34,668 bases of DNA. Origin: Endomicrobiales bacterium. Lineage in GTDB: Bacteria > Elusimicrobiota > Endomicrobiia > Endomicrobiales > JALOBY01. Made by a program: the position numbers and the translations under genes. The stretch covers positions 1 to 34,668 of the forward strand of contig JALOBY010000015.1 in the NCBI GenBank assembly GCA_023228045.1, in the 5' to 3' direction. The notes beneath the pieces are model-generated. The model did not search any database. It was not told the DNA's origin and saw nothing but the letters and a program-made list of their open reading frames with translations. Below are positions 7,132 to 14,354 of this stretch, piece by piece. Within the stretch, counting starts at the first letter, position 1. Every line of letters starts with the position of its first letter.

Positions 7132-7166
7132 GTTTATTATTATCTCCTAATTCTATTCTGATTTTG

Positions 7167-7760
7167 CTATTCAACTTTTATTTCAAATGCCGCGAGTAGA
7201 GACAAAACATCAGGATAAGAAAACTTTGCGTGTTTTATTTTATTGGTAATAGGATCAATATAATAATTGCGCGCACCTACAAAATTTGCTTTTTCTAAAT
7301 TGACATTATGAAACTTACTTGCGTGTAAATCGGAGTCAGCAAAACTGGATTCTCTGAGATCGGTATTAATAAAATCCGTTTCACAAATAAAAGATTGAAT
7401 GAATTGACTACGCGCCATTTTAAGGCCGCTGAAATTACAAAGCTCAATTTTACATTGCTTAAATATCCAACTTAAAAGAAATGGATTGATTCGCGCGAAA
7501 ATAACACCGACAATTTTACACTCTTCAAAAACTGTATTTCTAAAACGGCAGTTATCTATTGTTATATTTGGAAGGTTACAACTCTTGAAGGTACAATCAT
7601 TAAATGATGAGCCGGAAAAATTGCATTCTCCGAAGGCACAGTTATTGAAACTGCAATTTAAGAACTCTTTATTGCGAATTTCCTCTTTGGAAAGAGAAAT
7701 ATTTTGAAACACCCGATTTTCAAAAGATACTTCTGAAAAAAGTATATTGTTATTGGTCAT
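7167..7760 (-). CDS. Pentapeptide-repeat protein
   Basis: A protein of about 197 residues built of pentapeptide repeats, with Phe, Leu or Cys at the central position every five residues (for example FLNCSFNNCAFGECNFSGSS, later FINTDLRESSFADSDLHAS). The repeats predict a right-handed quadrilateral beta-helix. There are two blocks separated by a short interruption around ARINPFLLSWIFKQ. I chose the ATG at 7758-7760; a TTG eight codons upstream (7782-7784) is an alternative with a slightly better upstream sequence. The family includes DNA-mimicking gyrase protectors, but nothing here shows the target. It sits between the ORF6N gene and the TspO gene. Confidence 0.85.
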   Translation of the reverse strand: MTNNNILFSEVSFENRVFQNISLSKEEIRNKEFLNCSFNNCAFGECNFSGSSFNDCTFKSCNLPNITIDNCRFRNTVFEECKIVGVIFARINPFLLSWIFKQCKIELCNFSGLKMARSQFIQSFICETDFINTDLRESSFADSDLHASKFHNVNLEKANFVGARNYYIDPITNKIKHAKFSYPDVLSLLAAFEIKVE

Positions 7761-7845
7761 ATTTGAATGTATTTTTAGAAGCAAAAATTAAACCTGAAAT
7801 TAGAGAGTAGAAAGTTGACCGTTCGGAAAAAGGTTTCTCTACTAT

Positions 7846-8751
7846 CTACTTACTTTTATCCCACCATTCAATGAAAGGCGGAATATTTGAGGTCTTTTTT
7901 ACTTCAGAATACTGTCCTCTGGCAACAGTATCTGTTGAAGGCAAATTATAACACTGATTCTCAGAAACAATCCATCTATCATGAATAATGGTATTTAACT
8001 TTTTATCTGTAATCAGGCGAAATTCACAAGTTACTCCATTGCTCTGCAATTCCTGTTTCAAATGTTTGAACATAGCTGTAAAATTTTTATCCGCTTTATC
8101 ATGTGACATTAAAATTCTAATATCCCTTACACTTGCCATATTAATTGATTCTGCTATTAGATCTAAACCGACCGTTGAGAAATATTTATCTACCCAATAG
8201 ATATAGCCCTCGCAAGTACTAATAACATCCCTTACAACTTTTCTATTTGAAAATGGTTTCTCTGGTGTTAATAATTTAGTATCGGGCGGTTCATGTATAA
8301 CTTTGAAAATCATTTTTATATTTCTGTCTTGCAATTTATCATTATATTCCAATGAGTTCAATCTACTATTTATTTCCATGTCTCCTGCTACCAATTTTCT
8401 AATATTAACGAATACTCTCATTATTCCTATGTTCACCTGTATGGCTCTTTTACTATTTAGCACACTTGAAAGCATCGCTACACCTTGCTCAGTAAAAGCA
8501 TAGGGTAAAGCTCTATGAGCACCGCCTCTTTTTGAAATCACAAATTGTGATTTCAAATTCATATATTCATTATTATTCAACTGAAACATAAAGTCCTTTG
8601 GAAATCTTTCAATATTTCGTTTCACGGTCTGAACCAAAGCTCTAACTTCTACCCCATAAAGTTCGGCTAAATGTGTACTTATCATTATCTTTTGTTCACG
8701 CAAATAAAATATTTTTTTGCTAACAATATCTTGGATTGACAACACCTTCAT
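7846..8751 (-). CDS. ORF6N-domain protein with PLD-like C-terminal domain
   Basis: A 301-residue two-domain protein. Residues 10 to about 115 are an ORF6N domain, a DNA-binding module common in phage and mobile-element proteins: IYYLREQK-type start, LAELYGVEVRALVQTVKRN, FPKDFMFQL and LPYAFTEQGVAMLSSVL. After a linker, the C-terminus has the layout of a phospholipase-D-superfamily domain: IYWVDKYFSTVGLDLI, then DIRILMSH, then IIHDRWIVSEN. It has HDR where classical members have HxK, so catalysis is uncertain. The ATG at 8749-8751 has GGAGG 6 nt upstream. Two palindromes sharing TCACAA(A/T)TTGTGA lie just upstream and inside the gene. It neighbours Mrr, suggesting a defence or mobile-element role (inference). 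Confidence 0.8.
   Translation of the reverse strand: MKVLSIQDIVSKKIFYLREQKIMISTHLAELYGVEVRALVQTVKRNIERFPKDFMFQLNNNEYMNLKSQFVISKRGGAHRALPYAFTEQGVAMLSSVLNSKRAIQVNIGIMRVFVNIRKLVAGDMEINSRLNSLEYNDKLQDRNIKMIFKVIHEPPDTKLLTPEKPFSNRKVVRDVISTCEGYIYWVDKYFSTVGLDLIAESINMASVRDIRILMSHDKADKNFTAMFKHLKQELQSNGVTCEFRLITDKKLNTIIHDRWIVSENQCYNLPSTDTVARGQYSEVKKTSNIPPFIEWWDKSK
8531..8557. promoter_or_regulatory. 27-nt palindrome inside the ORF6N gene
   Basis: Two 13-base arms, TTTGAAATCACAA and TTGTGATTTCAAA, around one central base. The core TCACAAATTGTGA is the exact reverse complement of the core of the palindrome at 8782-8798. It lies in codons for LKSQFVIS within the ORF6N domain. It could be a second operator site; the coding constraint makes chance similarity possible. 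Confidence 0.35.
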
Positions 8752-8781
8752 TACCAACCTCCAACAAACACATGTTTAACT

Positions 8782-8798
8782 GGTCACAATTTGTGACC
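8782..8798. promoter_or_regulatory. Perfect palindrome upstream of the ORF6N gene (candidate operator)
   Basis: GGTCACAATTTGTGACC, about 30 nt upstream of the start codon, where an autoregulatory DNA-binding protein would be expected to act. Its core matches the palindrome at 8531-8557. Confidence 0.4.
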
Positions 8799-8838
8799 TA
8801 ATACCTTATTCAACCTTAGAAATAATTTAAACATAAAA

Positions 8839-8967
8839 TCATTTAGAAATCGTGAATATAGAATCAGATTCCAGTTTACAATCTTTATCTTTGTATATTT
8901 CTGCGACATCAAAGACATTTTTTTCTATTTTAGCACCAATAATAACTACAATTTTACGATTACTCTT
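8839..8967 (-). pseudogene. Short coding-like stretch overlapping the mrr 3' end
   Basis: A minus-strand frame open from after a stop at 8968-8970 to TGA at 8839-8841, 42 codons. The translation looks protein-like: KIVVIIGAKIEKNVFDVAEI, then an acidic/lysine-rich end finishing SIFTISK. It has no ATG, GTG or TTG start in frame. It is either a remnant of a lost gene, a small gene with a non-standard start, or chance. It fills most of the gap between mrr and the ORF6N gene. Confidence 0.3.
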
Positions 8968-9871
8968 CTACAAAATAATCTGAATCTATTTTTTTAACGT
9001 CATAGCTGATTACTTTTGAAACGCCTATATTGTTTTCAATCATCAGTTGAGTAAGCATTTCACCGTTAATCAATATAACTTTATGCGTTATCGTCTTTAC
9101 ATACTCCAATGAATCTTTTGTAAATTCGGAAGTCGTAATAAAAACTCCCTTGTTTGCTTTCTGTCCAACCAAACTACCAACAAAATTTCTAATTTCTTTT
9201 GAACCAACAATACCTTCCCAACGTTTTGCTTGGAGATAAATAACATCAAGACCAAGTTTATCCTCTTTAATAATTCCATCAATACCACCGTCGCCACTTT
9301 GACCGATTGCTTGGCCTGCGTCCTTTCGAGAGCCACCATATCCCATAGCAAGCAAAAGTTCTACAACTAACTTTTCAAAAAATCTAGGTGAGCTTTGTTT
9401 AACAAAACTCAATAATTCTTGTGATAAATCCTTCTTTATTTTCTGATAGCCATATTCTAGAAGCTCTTGAGGTGTTTGTGTTGAGCTAGTATCTGTCTCT
9501 TGTTCTTCATGTTCGTTTTTTTCTTTTTTTGTACTTCTAAATTCTATAAATAAAGGAAATTGCAAAAGAAATTCTACATTAATTTCTGATGGATTTTTCT
9601 TAAGAACATCTAGTCCGAGGTCAGTTATTTTGAAATATGATCGCTTTGGAGATTCAAGCAAGCCGGCTTTTTTGAGATAAGTTTTTGCCCAACCAACACG
9701 ATTATCAATAATGTACTGTGAGCCACTTGGCAAAATTTCTTTTCTGTCCTGCTCAGTCAGTTTAAAAGCATTAGAAATGTAGTCAATTGCTTCTCTTACG
9801 GTGTGCTCTTGATTATCTCCTGCAAATTTTAGAATAGGAAGCATTATTGACTGGTAATCTGGTATTTTCAT
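8960..9871 (-). CDS. mrr: Mrr-type restriction endonuclease
   Basis: A 303-residue protein with Mrr architecture, close to the 304 residues of E. coli Mrr. The N-terminus (1 to about 95) is an Mrr_N winged-helix domain (IMLPILKFAGDNQEHTVREA through YFKITDLGLDVL). The C-terminal Mrr_cat PD-(D/E)xK nuclease starts near FFEKLVVELLLAMGYGG, with GDGGIDGII carrying the catalytic Asp and IYLQAKRW the Q-x-K. Members cut modified (often methylated) DNA. I chose the ATG at 9869-9871, which has GGAGG about 11 nt upstream; an in-frame TTG six codons earlier overlaps that GGAGG. It is the first gene of the accessory block. Confidence 0.92.
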   Translation of the reverse strand: MKIPDYQSIMLPILKFAGDNQEHTVREAIDYISNAFKLTEQDRKEILPSGSQYIIDNRVGWAKTYLKKAGLLESPKRSYFKITDLGLDVLKKNPSEINVEFLLQFPLFIEFRSTKKEKNEHEEQETDTSSTQTPQELLEYGYQKIKKDLSQELLSFVKQSSPRFFEKLVVELLLAMGYGGSRKDAGQAIGQSGDGGIDGIIKEDKLGLDVIYLQAKRWEGIVGSKEIRNFVGSLVGQKANKGVFITTSEFTKDSLEYVKTITHKVILINGEMLTQLMIENNIGVSKVISYDVKKIDSDYFVEE

Positions 9872-9949
9872 ACTTTTACTAACCTCCAATATTTAATCGA
9901 TGCTCAGAGAAAGTTTTTTGTCACCTATCTACTCTAACCTTTCTCCTCA

Positions 9950-9990
9950 CTCCGTTTTTTCTGCAAAAGCAGAAAAAACGGAGAGGGAGG
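9950..9990. repeat. Perfect 15-bp hairpin joined to a copy of a tRNA-Ser 3' end
   Basis: Arms CTCCGTTTTTTCTGC and GCAGAAAAAACGGAG around AAAA. The right arm runs into CGGAGAGGGAGG, identical to the 3' acceptor/T-arm end of tRNA-Ser(GGA) at 10129-10140. No complete tRNA is present. It looks like a broken tRNA-Ser copy or a repeat that captured the tRNA end. Confidence 0.5.
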
Positions 9991-10070
9991 CCGCCTTGAT
10001 AATCTTAATGGAAGCGGCACTTCCTCGCTGAAAGCTCGGTCGAGATTCTTTCGAATCCTTATTTAAAAAA

Positions 10071-10215
<145 letters not shown>

Positions 10216-10217
10216 TA

Positions 10218-10270
10218 TGTCGCCCGCCCTTTGGGCGAGGTCTCGCCCGCTCATAAGAGCGAGGCGGACA
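10218..10270. repeat. Palindromic element E, copy E3
   Basis: Plus strand: CGCCC, loop, GGGCGAGG, TCTCGCC, the hairpin CGCTC-ATAA-GAGCG, then AGGCGGACAT. It begins directly beside the 5' end of tRNA-Ser(GGA), so this tRNA has an E element on both sides. Confidence 0.8.
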
Positions 10271-10378
10271 TACTCACCTATCGGCGGGATTGTTCTGGCA
10301 AAATCGATAAAGCAACCTTGCTTACTTTTAAGAATGTTTTCAAGGTGACTTTTGGTTGTGTTTTGATGGCTCTATTTA

Positions 10379-11233
10379 TTACTGCTCAATTTCTAACAAA
10401 GTTTTATTTAGTGTTCCACTTATATGTATTTTTGTTTTGGGCTTTAGTTCAAGCTCCGCTTCTGTTGCGGGTGAAAACACATTTACAATTTTATTTACAA
10501 CATTTTTATCGCCCGATATTTCAATATCAAAATTCATATTATCTTTACTGGCTATTTGCGCTATTTTCCCTTTCACATAAACAGCACTGTTGTCTGAAAC
10601 TATTGTGGCATCTAAAATTTGTATTTCCTGTTTTTTAAGGTCAAAAACACATTTAGAATAAACTGTAAAGTTTTCGTTGCCATTTATTACCTTAAACGAT
10701 GCTGTAAAGTCAAATGGTTTTTCTATAAAAAGATCTGCAATCTTAAGCGAGATGTTGTCTATAAAAACAACCGGTTTTGTATCTGCTTCGTTTTGATAAA
10801 CATTTACTGTTGCGCTTGTTAATATTATACTTTTTATTGGAATACAAAACTTAACTGGACAGGCAACTAAAGCACTAGGCAAATTTGCCAGCTCTTTTAT
10901 ACTTATGTTTGCATTTACACCAGCAACATCAAGTGAAAATGTTATAAGTTTTTCTTTTTTAAAGAACCCTGTTTGTATTTGTATTTTTTTGGCTGATGCC
11001 AGCAAACCAGCATTGAAATTTGGAACTTTTGAAATTGAAAAATTGGAAGCCGAATAAGCGGTTATGCCTGACACTGAAAACTTACCGAGTGTTACCTGCC
11101 TGTTTAAATATTTTTCAATTTTGGCATTTGCCACCAATGTTTTTATTGCCGAATTTACAAAAACAAAGAGCGACAAGTAAGCCAATAAAAGAACAATGAG
11201 CAATACAGAAATAAATATAAATAATTTTTTCAT
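10379..11233 (-). CDS. AsmA-like membrane-anchored protein
   Basis: A 284-residue protein with one N-terminal membrane anchor (MKKLFIFISVLLIVLLLAYL) followed by a beta-rich region. The pattern YLNRQVTLGKFSVSG, then later FIDNISLKIADLFIEKPFDF, resembles the AsmA/DUF748 repeating beta-groove superfamily, proteins that span the periplasm and have been linked to lipid transfer or outer-membrane assembly. It is short for the group. I chose the ATG at 11231-11233, which starts the anchor; an ATG eight codons earlier is possible. Family assignment is from general pattern only. If right, it supports a two-membrane envelope. Confidence 0.6.
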   Translation of the reverse strand: MKKLFIFISVLLIVLLLAYLSLFVFVNSAIKTLVANAKIEKYLNRQVTLGKFSVSGITAYSASNFSISKVPNFNAGLLASAKKIQIQTGFFKKEKLITFSLDVAGVNANISIKELANLPSALVACPVKFCIPIKSIILTSATVNVYQNEADTKPVVFIDNISLKIADLFIEKPFDFTASFKVINGNENFTVYSKCVFDLKKQEIQILDATIVSDNSAVYVKGKIAQIASKDNMNFDIEISGDKNVVNKIVNVFSPATEAELELKPKTKIHISGTLNKTLLEIEQ

Positions 11234-11279
11234 AGCGTTATTTTGAAACACAAACATTGCATGTTACACCGCGCCGCGC

Positions 11280-11444
11280 TCACGCGGGTCTATTAAGCTT
11301 ACAAAACACATATGTAATAATTGAGTTTCTATTGCTAATAACAATCTGATTGGGGTTTGATTTGCCATCAACCAAAGGGGTTGTGCCATACCTGAAAGCA
11401 CCAGCAAACGAGTAAGCTGCGGCTAACAACACAATACATAACAT
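11280..11444 (-). CDS. Possible small exported peptide (54 aa)
   Basis: A minus-strand frame of 54 codons: MLCIVLLAAAYSFAGAFRYG, then a polar stretch with VDGKSNPNQIVISNRNS, ending LNRPA. The start looks like a signal peptide without a positively charged n-region. In the neighbouring frame a GTG start just upstream would give MRKIILTVCYVLCC and then a stop, so an ancestral signal peptide with a frameshift is conceivable. There is no clear Shine-Dalgarno. It lies 46 nt upstream of the AsmA-like gene on the same strand. Confidence 0.3.
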   Translation of the reverse strand: MLCIVLLAAAYSFAGAFRYGTTPLVDGKSNPNQIVISNRNSIITYVFCKLNRPA

Positions 11445-11599
11445 ACTGTCAAGATGATTTTTCTCACTGATTGTGTATTTTAGACAATCTTACAACGACT
11501 TGTCAATCCAACAAAGATGTGAAAAATATGTAAGTTTTTCGCAATTTTTGAAAACACTTCATTGGCACTTGCCAAACCTCAAAGCGGCAAACACAAATA

Positions 11600-11608
11600 T
11601 GCTATAAT
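11600..11608 (+). promoter_or_regulatory. Extended -10 promoter of the ABC-F gene
   Basis: TG-C-TATAAT (TATAAT at 11603-11608) is an extended -10 element about 105 nt upstream of the ABC-F start. No good -35 is present, as is common with extended -10 promoters. The resulting leader would run through the half M element. Confidence 0.45.
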
Positions 11609-11666
11609 ACACCTGCTTACAGAGCAAGCAAACAATTACGCTTCGCAACTTGGAGCGTATTTTTTT

Positions 11667-11692
11667 AACCCGGATTTTGCAATAGGATTTGG
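11667..11692. repeat. Half copy of element M (left end only)
   Basis: AACCCGGATTTTGCAATAGG plus ATTTGG, matching the left terminal repeat of M1 and M2. No right end follows; the ABC-F ribosome-binding site and start begin about 15 nt later. The element lies within the predicted leader of the ABC-F mRNA. Confidence 0.55.
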
Positions 11693-11714
11693 GTTTAAAC
11701 AAAAAGGATTAGCA

Positions 11715-13331
11715 ATGCTTAGTACAGAAAAAATTACCCTGTCATTTGGAAAAAGAATTTTATTTGAAGATGTGTCAATTAAATTTGCCCCGGGCAACTG
11801 CTATGGTTTAATTGGGGCAAACGGTTCTGGCAAATCTACATTTCTTAAAATTTTATCTGGAGAGATTGAGCCAACAAAAGGCACTGTATCTTTTTCGCCA
11901 AATGAACGCATTGCTGTACTAAAACAAAACCATTTTGAGTTTGATGAGTGCCCGGTGCTTAGAACAGTTATTATGGGCCATAAACAACTTTATAGTATTA
12001 TGCAAGAACGCGACGAAATTTACGCAAAAGAAACCTTCAGCGATGAAGACGGTATGAGAGTTGCGCACCTTGAGTCCGACTTTGGACATTTTAATGGCTG
12101 GGAAGCCGAGTCGGAAGCGGCAAAGCTTTTAAGCGGATTAGAGATACCCGAGGCACTACACGAGAAGAAAATGAAAGAGCTTACCGGAAGCGAAAAGGTG
12201 CGAGTGCTGCTTGCCCAAGCGCTTTTTGGCAACCCTGACATTATTTTAATGGATGAGCCCACAAATAATTTAGACATTGAAACAATAAACTGGCTTGAAG
12301 ATTTTTTACTTGATTTTAAAAATACGGTCATTGTGGTTTCTCACGACAGGCATTTTTTAGATAAAGTTTGCACACATGTCGCAGATATTGATTACAACCA
12401 CATTGCGCTTTTTACTGGCAACTACAGTTTTTGGCGCGAAGCAAGCCAGCTTGCGTTAACACAAAAATCCGATTACAACAAGAAAATGGAAACAAAAATT
12501 GAGGAGTTAAAAGCATTTATCGCACGCTTTAGCGCAAACGCATCAAAAGCAAAGCAGGCAACTTCGCGCAGAAATTTGCTTGATAAAATAACTCTGGAAG
12601 ATATAAAACCATCGTCGCGCCGATACCCGTATGCCTTTTTTAAACAATCGCGGGAAGCAGGCAACGATATGTTGATGGTTGATTCATTAAATAAAACAGC
12701 TGCAGACGGCACTGTACTACTTAAAGACTTAACTTTTACAATTAAAAAATCGGAAAAAGTTGCTTTTGTTGGCAGAAACCGTATTGCTGTTAGCTCACTT
12801 TTACAAATACTCGCGGGTGAAGAAGAATCAGATTCAGGCGAATTTAAATGGGGCATTACAACTACACAGGAATACTTTCCAAAAGATAACTCAAAATACT
12901 TTACCGAACAAATAAATTTGGTTGACTGGCTAAGGCAGTTTTCAAAAGAAAAAAGTGAAAATTTTATACGCGGCTTTTTAGGCAAGATGCTTTTTTCGGG
13001 TGAAGAAACGCAAAAAATGATAGTTCATCTCTCAGGCGGTGAAAAGGTGCGCTGTATGCTTTCTAAAATGATGCTTACGGAAGCAAATGTACTTTTGTTT
13101 GACGAGCCAACAAACCATTTAGACCTTGAATCTATCAGCGCGTTAAACGAGGGGTTAGAGGCCTTCGCTGGCACTATACTTTTTTCGTCGCACGACCATC
13201 AATTTGTGCAAACGATAGCAAACCGAATAATTGAAGTGACTCCGAATGGATTTATAGATAAGCTAATGACCTACGATGAGTACCTTGCCGATGAGAGAGT
13301 AAAAAACCTGCGCGAAGAACTTTACAAATAG
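11715..13331 (+). CDS. ABC-F family ATPase (YbiT-like)
   Basis: A 538-residue soluble protein with two ABC domains and no membrane segments; ABC-F proteins act on the ribosome. Domain 1 has Walker A GANGSGKST (34-42), a signature altered to LTGSEKVRV, and Walker B IILMDEPTNNLD. The linker (about 245-300) is Lys/Glu-rich. Domain 2 has a normal signature LSGGEKVRC and LLFDEPTNHLD, but its Walker A is GRNRIAVSS (353-361), lacking the GK(S/T) lysine. The phrase YFPKDNS is shared with the Bacteroidetes-type YbiT group as I remember it. I chose the ATG at 11715 (AGGA upstream); the frame is open 51 codons further through an M repeat fragment. It is convergent with the glycosylase-like gene. Confidence 0.9.
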   Translation: MLSTEKITLSFGKRILFEDVSIKFAPGNCYGLIGANGSGKSTFLKILSGEIEPTKGTVSFSPNERIAVLKQNHFEFDECPVLRTVIMGHKQLYSIMQERDEIYAKETFSDEDGMRVAHLESDFGHFNGWEAESEAAKLLSGLEIPEALHEKKMKELTGSEKVRVLLAQALFGNPDIILMDEPTNNLDIETINWLEDFLLDFKNTVIVVSHDRHFLDKVCTHVADIDYNHIALFTGNYSFWREASQLALTQKSDYNKKMETKIEELKAFIARFSANASKAKQATSRRNLLDKITLEDIKPSSRRYPYAFFKQSREAGNDMLMVDSLNKTAADGTVLLKDLTFTIKKSEKVAFVGRNRIAVSSLLQILAGEEESDSGEFKWGITTTQEYFPKDNSKYFTEQINLVDWLRQFSKEKSENFIRGFLGKMLFSGEETQKMIVHLSGGEKVRCMLSKMMLTEANVLLFDEPTNHLDLESISALNEGLEAFAGTILFSSHDHQFVQTIANRIIEVTPNGFIDKLMTYDEYLADERVKNLREELYK

Positions 13332-13370
13332 CAAACAGAAGAATCAAACAAAGGGTTATCTCGTCTGCAA

Positions 13371-14015
13371 TCAAAAAATATCTTTGAAAGCATTTTTGTA
13401 AAAATCAATCCTAAAATCCTTAACTGGTAATTTACTGCTTTTGTATTTTTCTTTTTTTCGCAAATACAATTTACTCTTGCTAATACCACCATTTGCCCGA
13501 CCAGATGGAGAAAATAAAACAACACCCGTTATTTTTCTACCAAAATATTTTTTATCTATTTCGAACTCTCTATTTTCATTTCGTTTCGGAATTGGCTTAA
13601 TTACAAAGTCCTTACAAAATAACCCTGCCGCATTGTTCTTGCCAAAAGCACTTGTAAAAAATATTGTGTGGATTTTTGATTTTATTATTCCGGTTTTAAT
13701 TTGTTTAAAGTTTGAAACAATATTTCTTAGTGCTTCATCTGCCGTAACTTTTTCAGAATCCCTTGAACATTTCAAAATCATATCAGAAATCCAAACTTTT
13801 CTTTGGCGGAGGGTTTTTTTAATTGAATTTAGTGAGTCCAACTTGTATTTTGAAAAAGCTGATTTAAGTATATTCCAAAGTAAACACTTGTTTCCATAGA
13901 AAAAACCTATTTTAAACGACTTTGTATTATGCGGATGTATTGTCCCTAAAATCAACGAGGTATCTGTAGACTTTACAGGGTTGGATTTTAAATACTGATG
14001 ATTTGTTGTTACCAT
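13371..14015 (-). CDS. Uracil/hypoxanthine-DNA glycosylase superfamily protein
   Basis: A 214-residue protein that I assign to the uracil-DNA glycosylase superfamily, near the family 6 (hypoxanthine-DNA glycosylase) type. The motif LILGTIHPHN corresponds to LGTFPS, IGFFYGNKCLLWNIL to GFYYgnpxNxFW, the VWISDMILKCSRDS stretch follows, and the late VVLFSPSGRANGG corresponds to the LPSTSPAN region. Such enzymes remove deaminated bases. Position-specific differences (IHPHN, and a longer basic C-terminus with RKKEKYK) mean activity is unproven. I chose the ATG at 14013-14015; the frame continues upstream into E-type repeat sequence (encoding WRIRF), which I regard as non-coding. A TATAAT lies only 10 nt upstream, so the mRNA may be nearly leaderless. 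Confidence 0.65.
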   Translation of the reverse strand: MVTTNHQYLKSNPVKSTDTSLILGTIHPHNTKSFKIGFFYGNKCLLWNILKSAFSKYKLDSLNSIKKTLRQRKVWISDMILKCSRDSEKVTADEALRNIVSNFKQIKTGIIKSKIHTIFFTSAFGKNNAAGLFCKDFVIKPIPKRNENREFEIDKKYFGRKITGVVLFSPSGRANGGISKSKLYLRKKEKYKSSKLPVKDFRIDFYKNAFKDIF

Positions 14016-14025
14016 TTTTTTAATT

Positions 14026-14052
14026 ATTATAGTATTTTCAATTTTCTGCCAA
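14026..14052 (-). promoter_or_regulatory. Putative promoter of the glycosylase-like gene
   Basis: Minus strand TTGGCA (14047-14052) and TATAAT (14026-14031) with a 15-nt spacer. The -10 ends 10 nt before the ATG, implying a leaderless or nearly leaderless transcript and explaining the missing Shine-Dalgarno. Confidence 0.4.
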
Positions 14053-14103
14053 TTTTGTTGTATATAAAAACGGATCCGCCATTTTACTTTTCTATAAATA
14101 CGG

Positions 14104-14152
14104 AGAGTCCACCTCGCCAAATTTGTTCTTCAAATTTGGAGGGCGAGATTTT
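14104..14152. repeat. Palindromic element E, diverged copy E7
   Basis: Minus strand: CTCGCC, then the hairpin CCAAATTTG-AAGAA-CAAATTTGG, then CGAGGTGGACTC. The right arm is GGTGGA instead of GGCGGA. A further E arm, CGGATCCGCC, lies alone at 14071-14080. Confidence 0.6.
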
Positions 14153-14178
14153 ACTATTTTAATTTCCAATCCAAAAAA

Positions 14179-14255
14179 CGGATCCGCCTCACCAAAATTG
14201 TTTTACAATTTCGGTGGGCGAGATCTCGCCATTTTTATTTAAAATAAAAATGGCG
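14179..14255. repeat. Palindromic element E, copy E8, fused to tRNA-Ser(CGA)
   Basis: Minus strand: CGCC (tRNA end), 29-nt AT palindrome (14227-14255), GGCGAGATCTCGCC, then the long hairpin CACCGAAATTG-TAAAA-CAATTTTGGTG written as its two arms, then AGGCGGATCCG. About 46 bp at the tRNA side are identical to E6. Confidence 0.7.
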
Positions 14256-14340
14256 GAGAGGGTGGGATTTGAACCCACGATACCATTGCTGGCATACCGG
14301 TTTTCGAGACCGGCTCCTTCAACCACTCGGACACCTCTCC
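14251..14340 (-). tRNA. tRNA-Ser (anticodon CGA)
   Basis: The reverse complement starts GGAGAGGTGTCCGAGTGG and has a class II variable arm (TATGCCAGCAATGGTATC region). The anticodon stem CCGGT/ACCGG has loop CTCGAAA, anticodon CGA. The T-arm GTGGGTTCAAATCCCAC is intact. G73 and CCA are encoded, with the CCA inside the palindrome of E8. Between it and the GIY-YIG gene are two small hairpins (CCCGC/GCGGG and TCAGCC/GGCTGA). Confidence 0.95.
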
Positions 14341-14354
14341 CCGCTCAAAGCGGG

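Larger units (their letters stand above)
11234..11714. other. Divergent intergenic region between AsmA-like and ABC-F genes
   Basis: About 480 bp. It holds the possible small ORF at 11280-11444, an extended -10 promoter for the ABC-F gene (11600-11608) and a half copy of element M (11667-11692). I see no RNA gene here. Confidence 0.55.
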
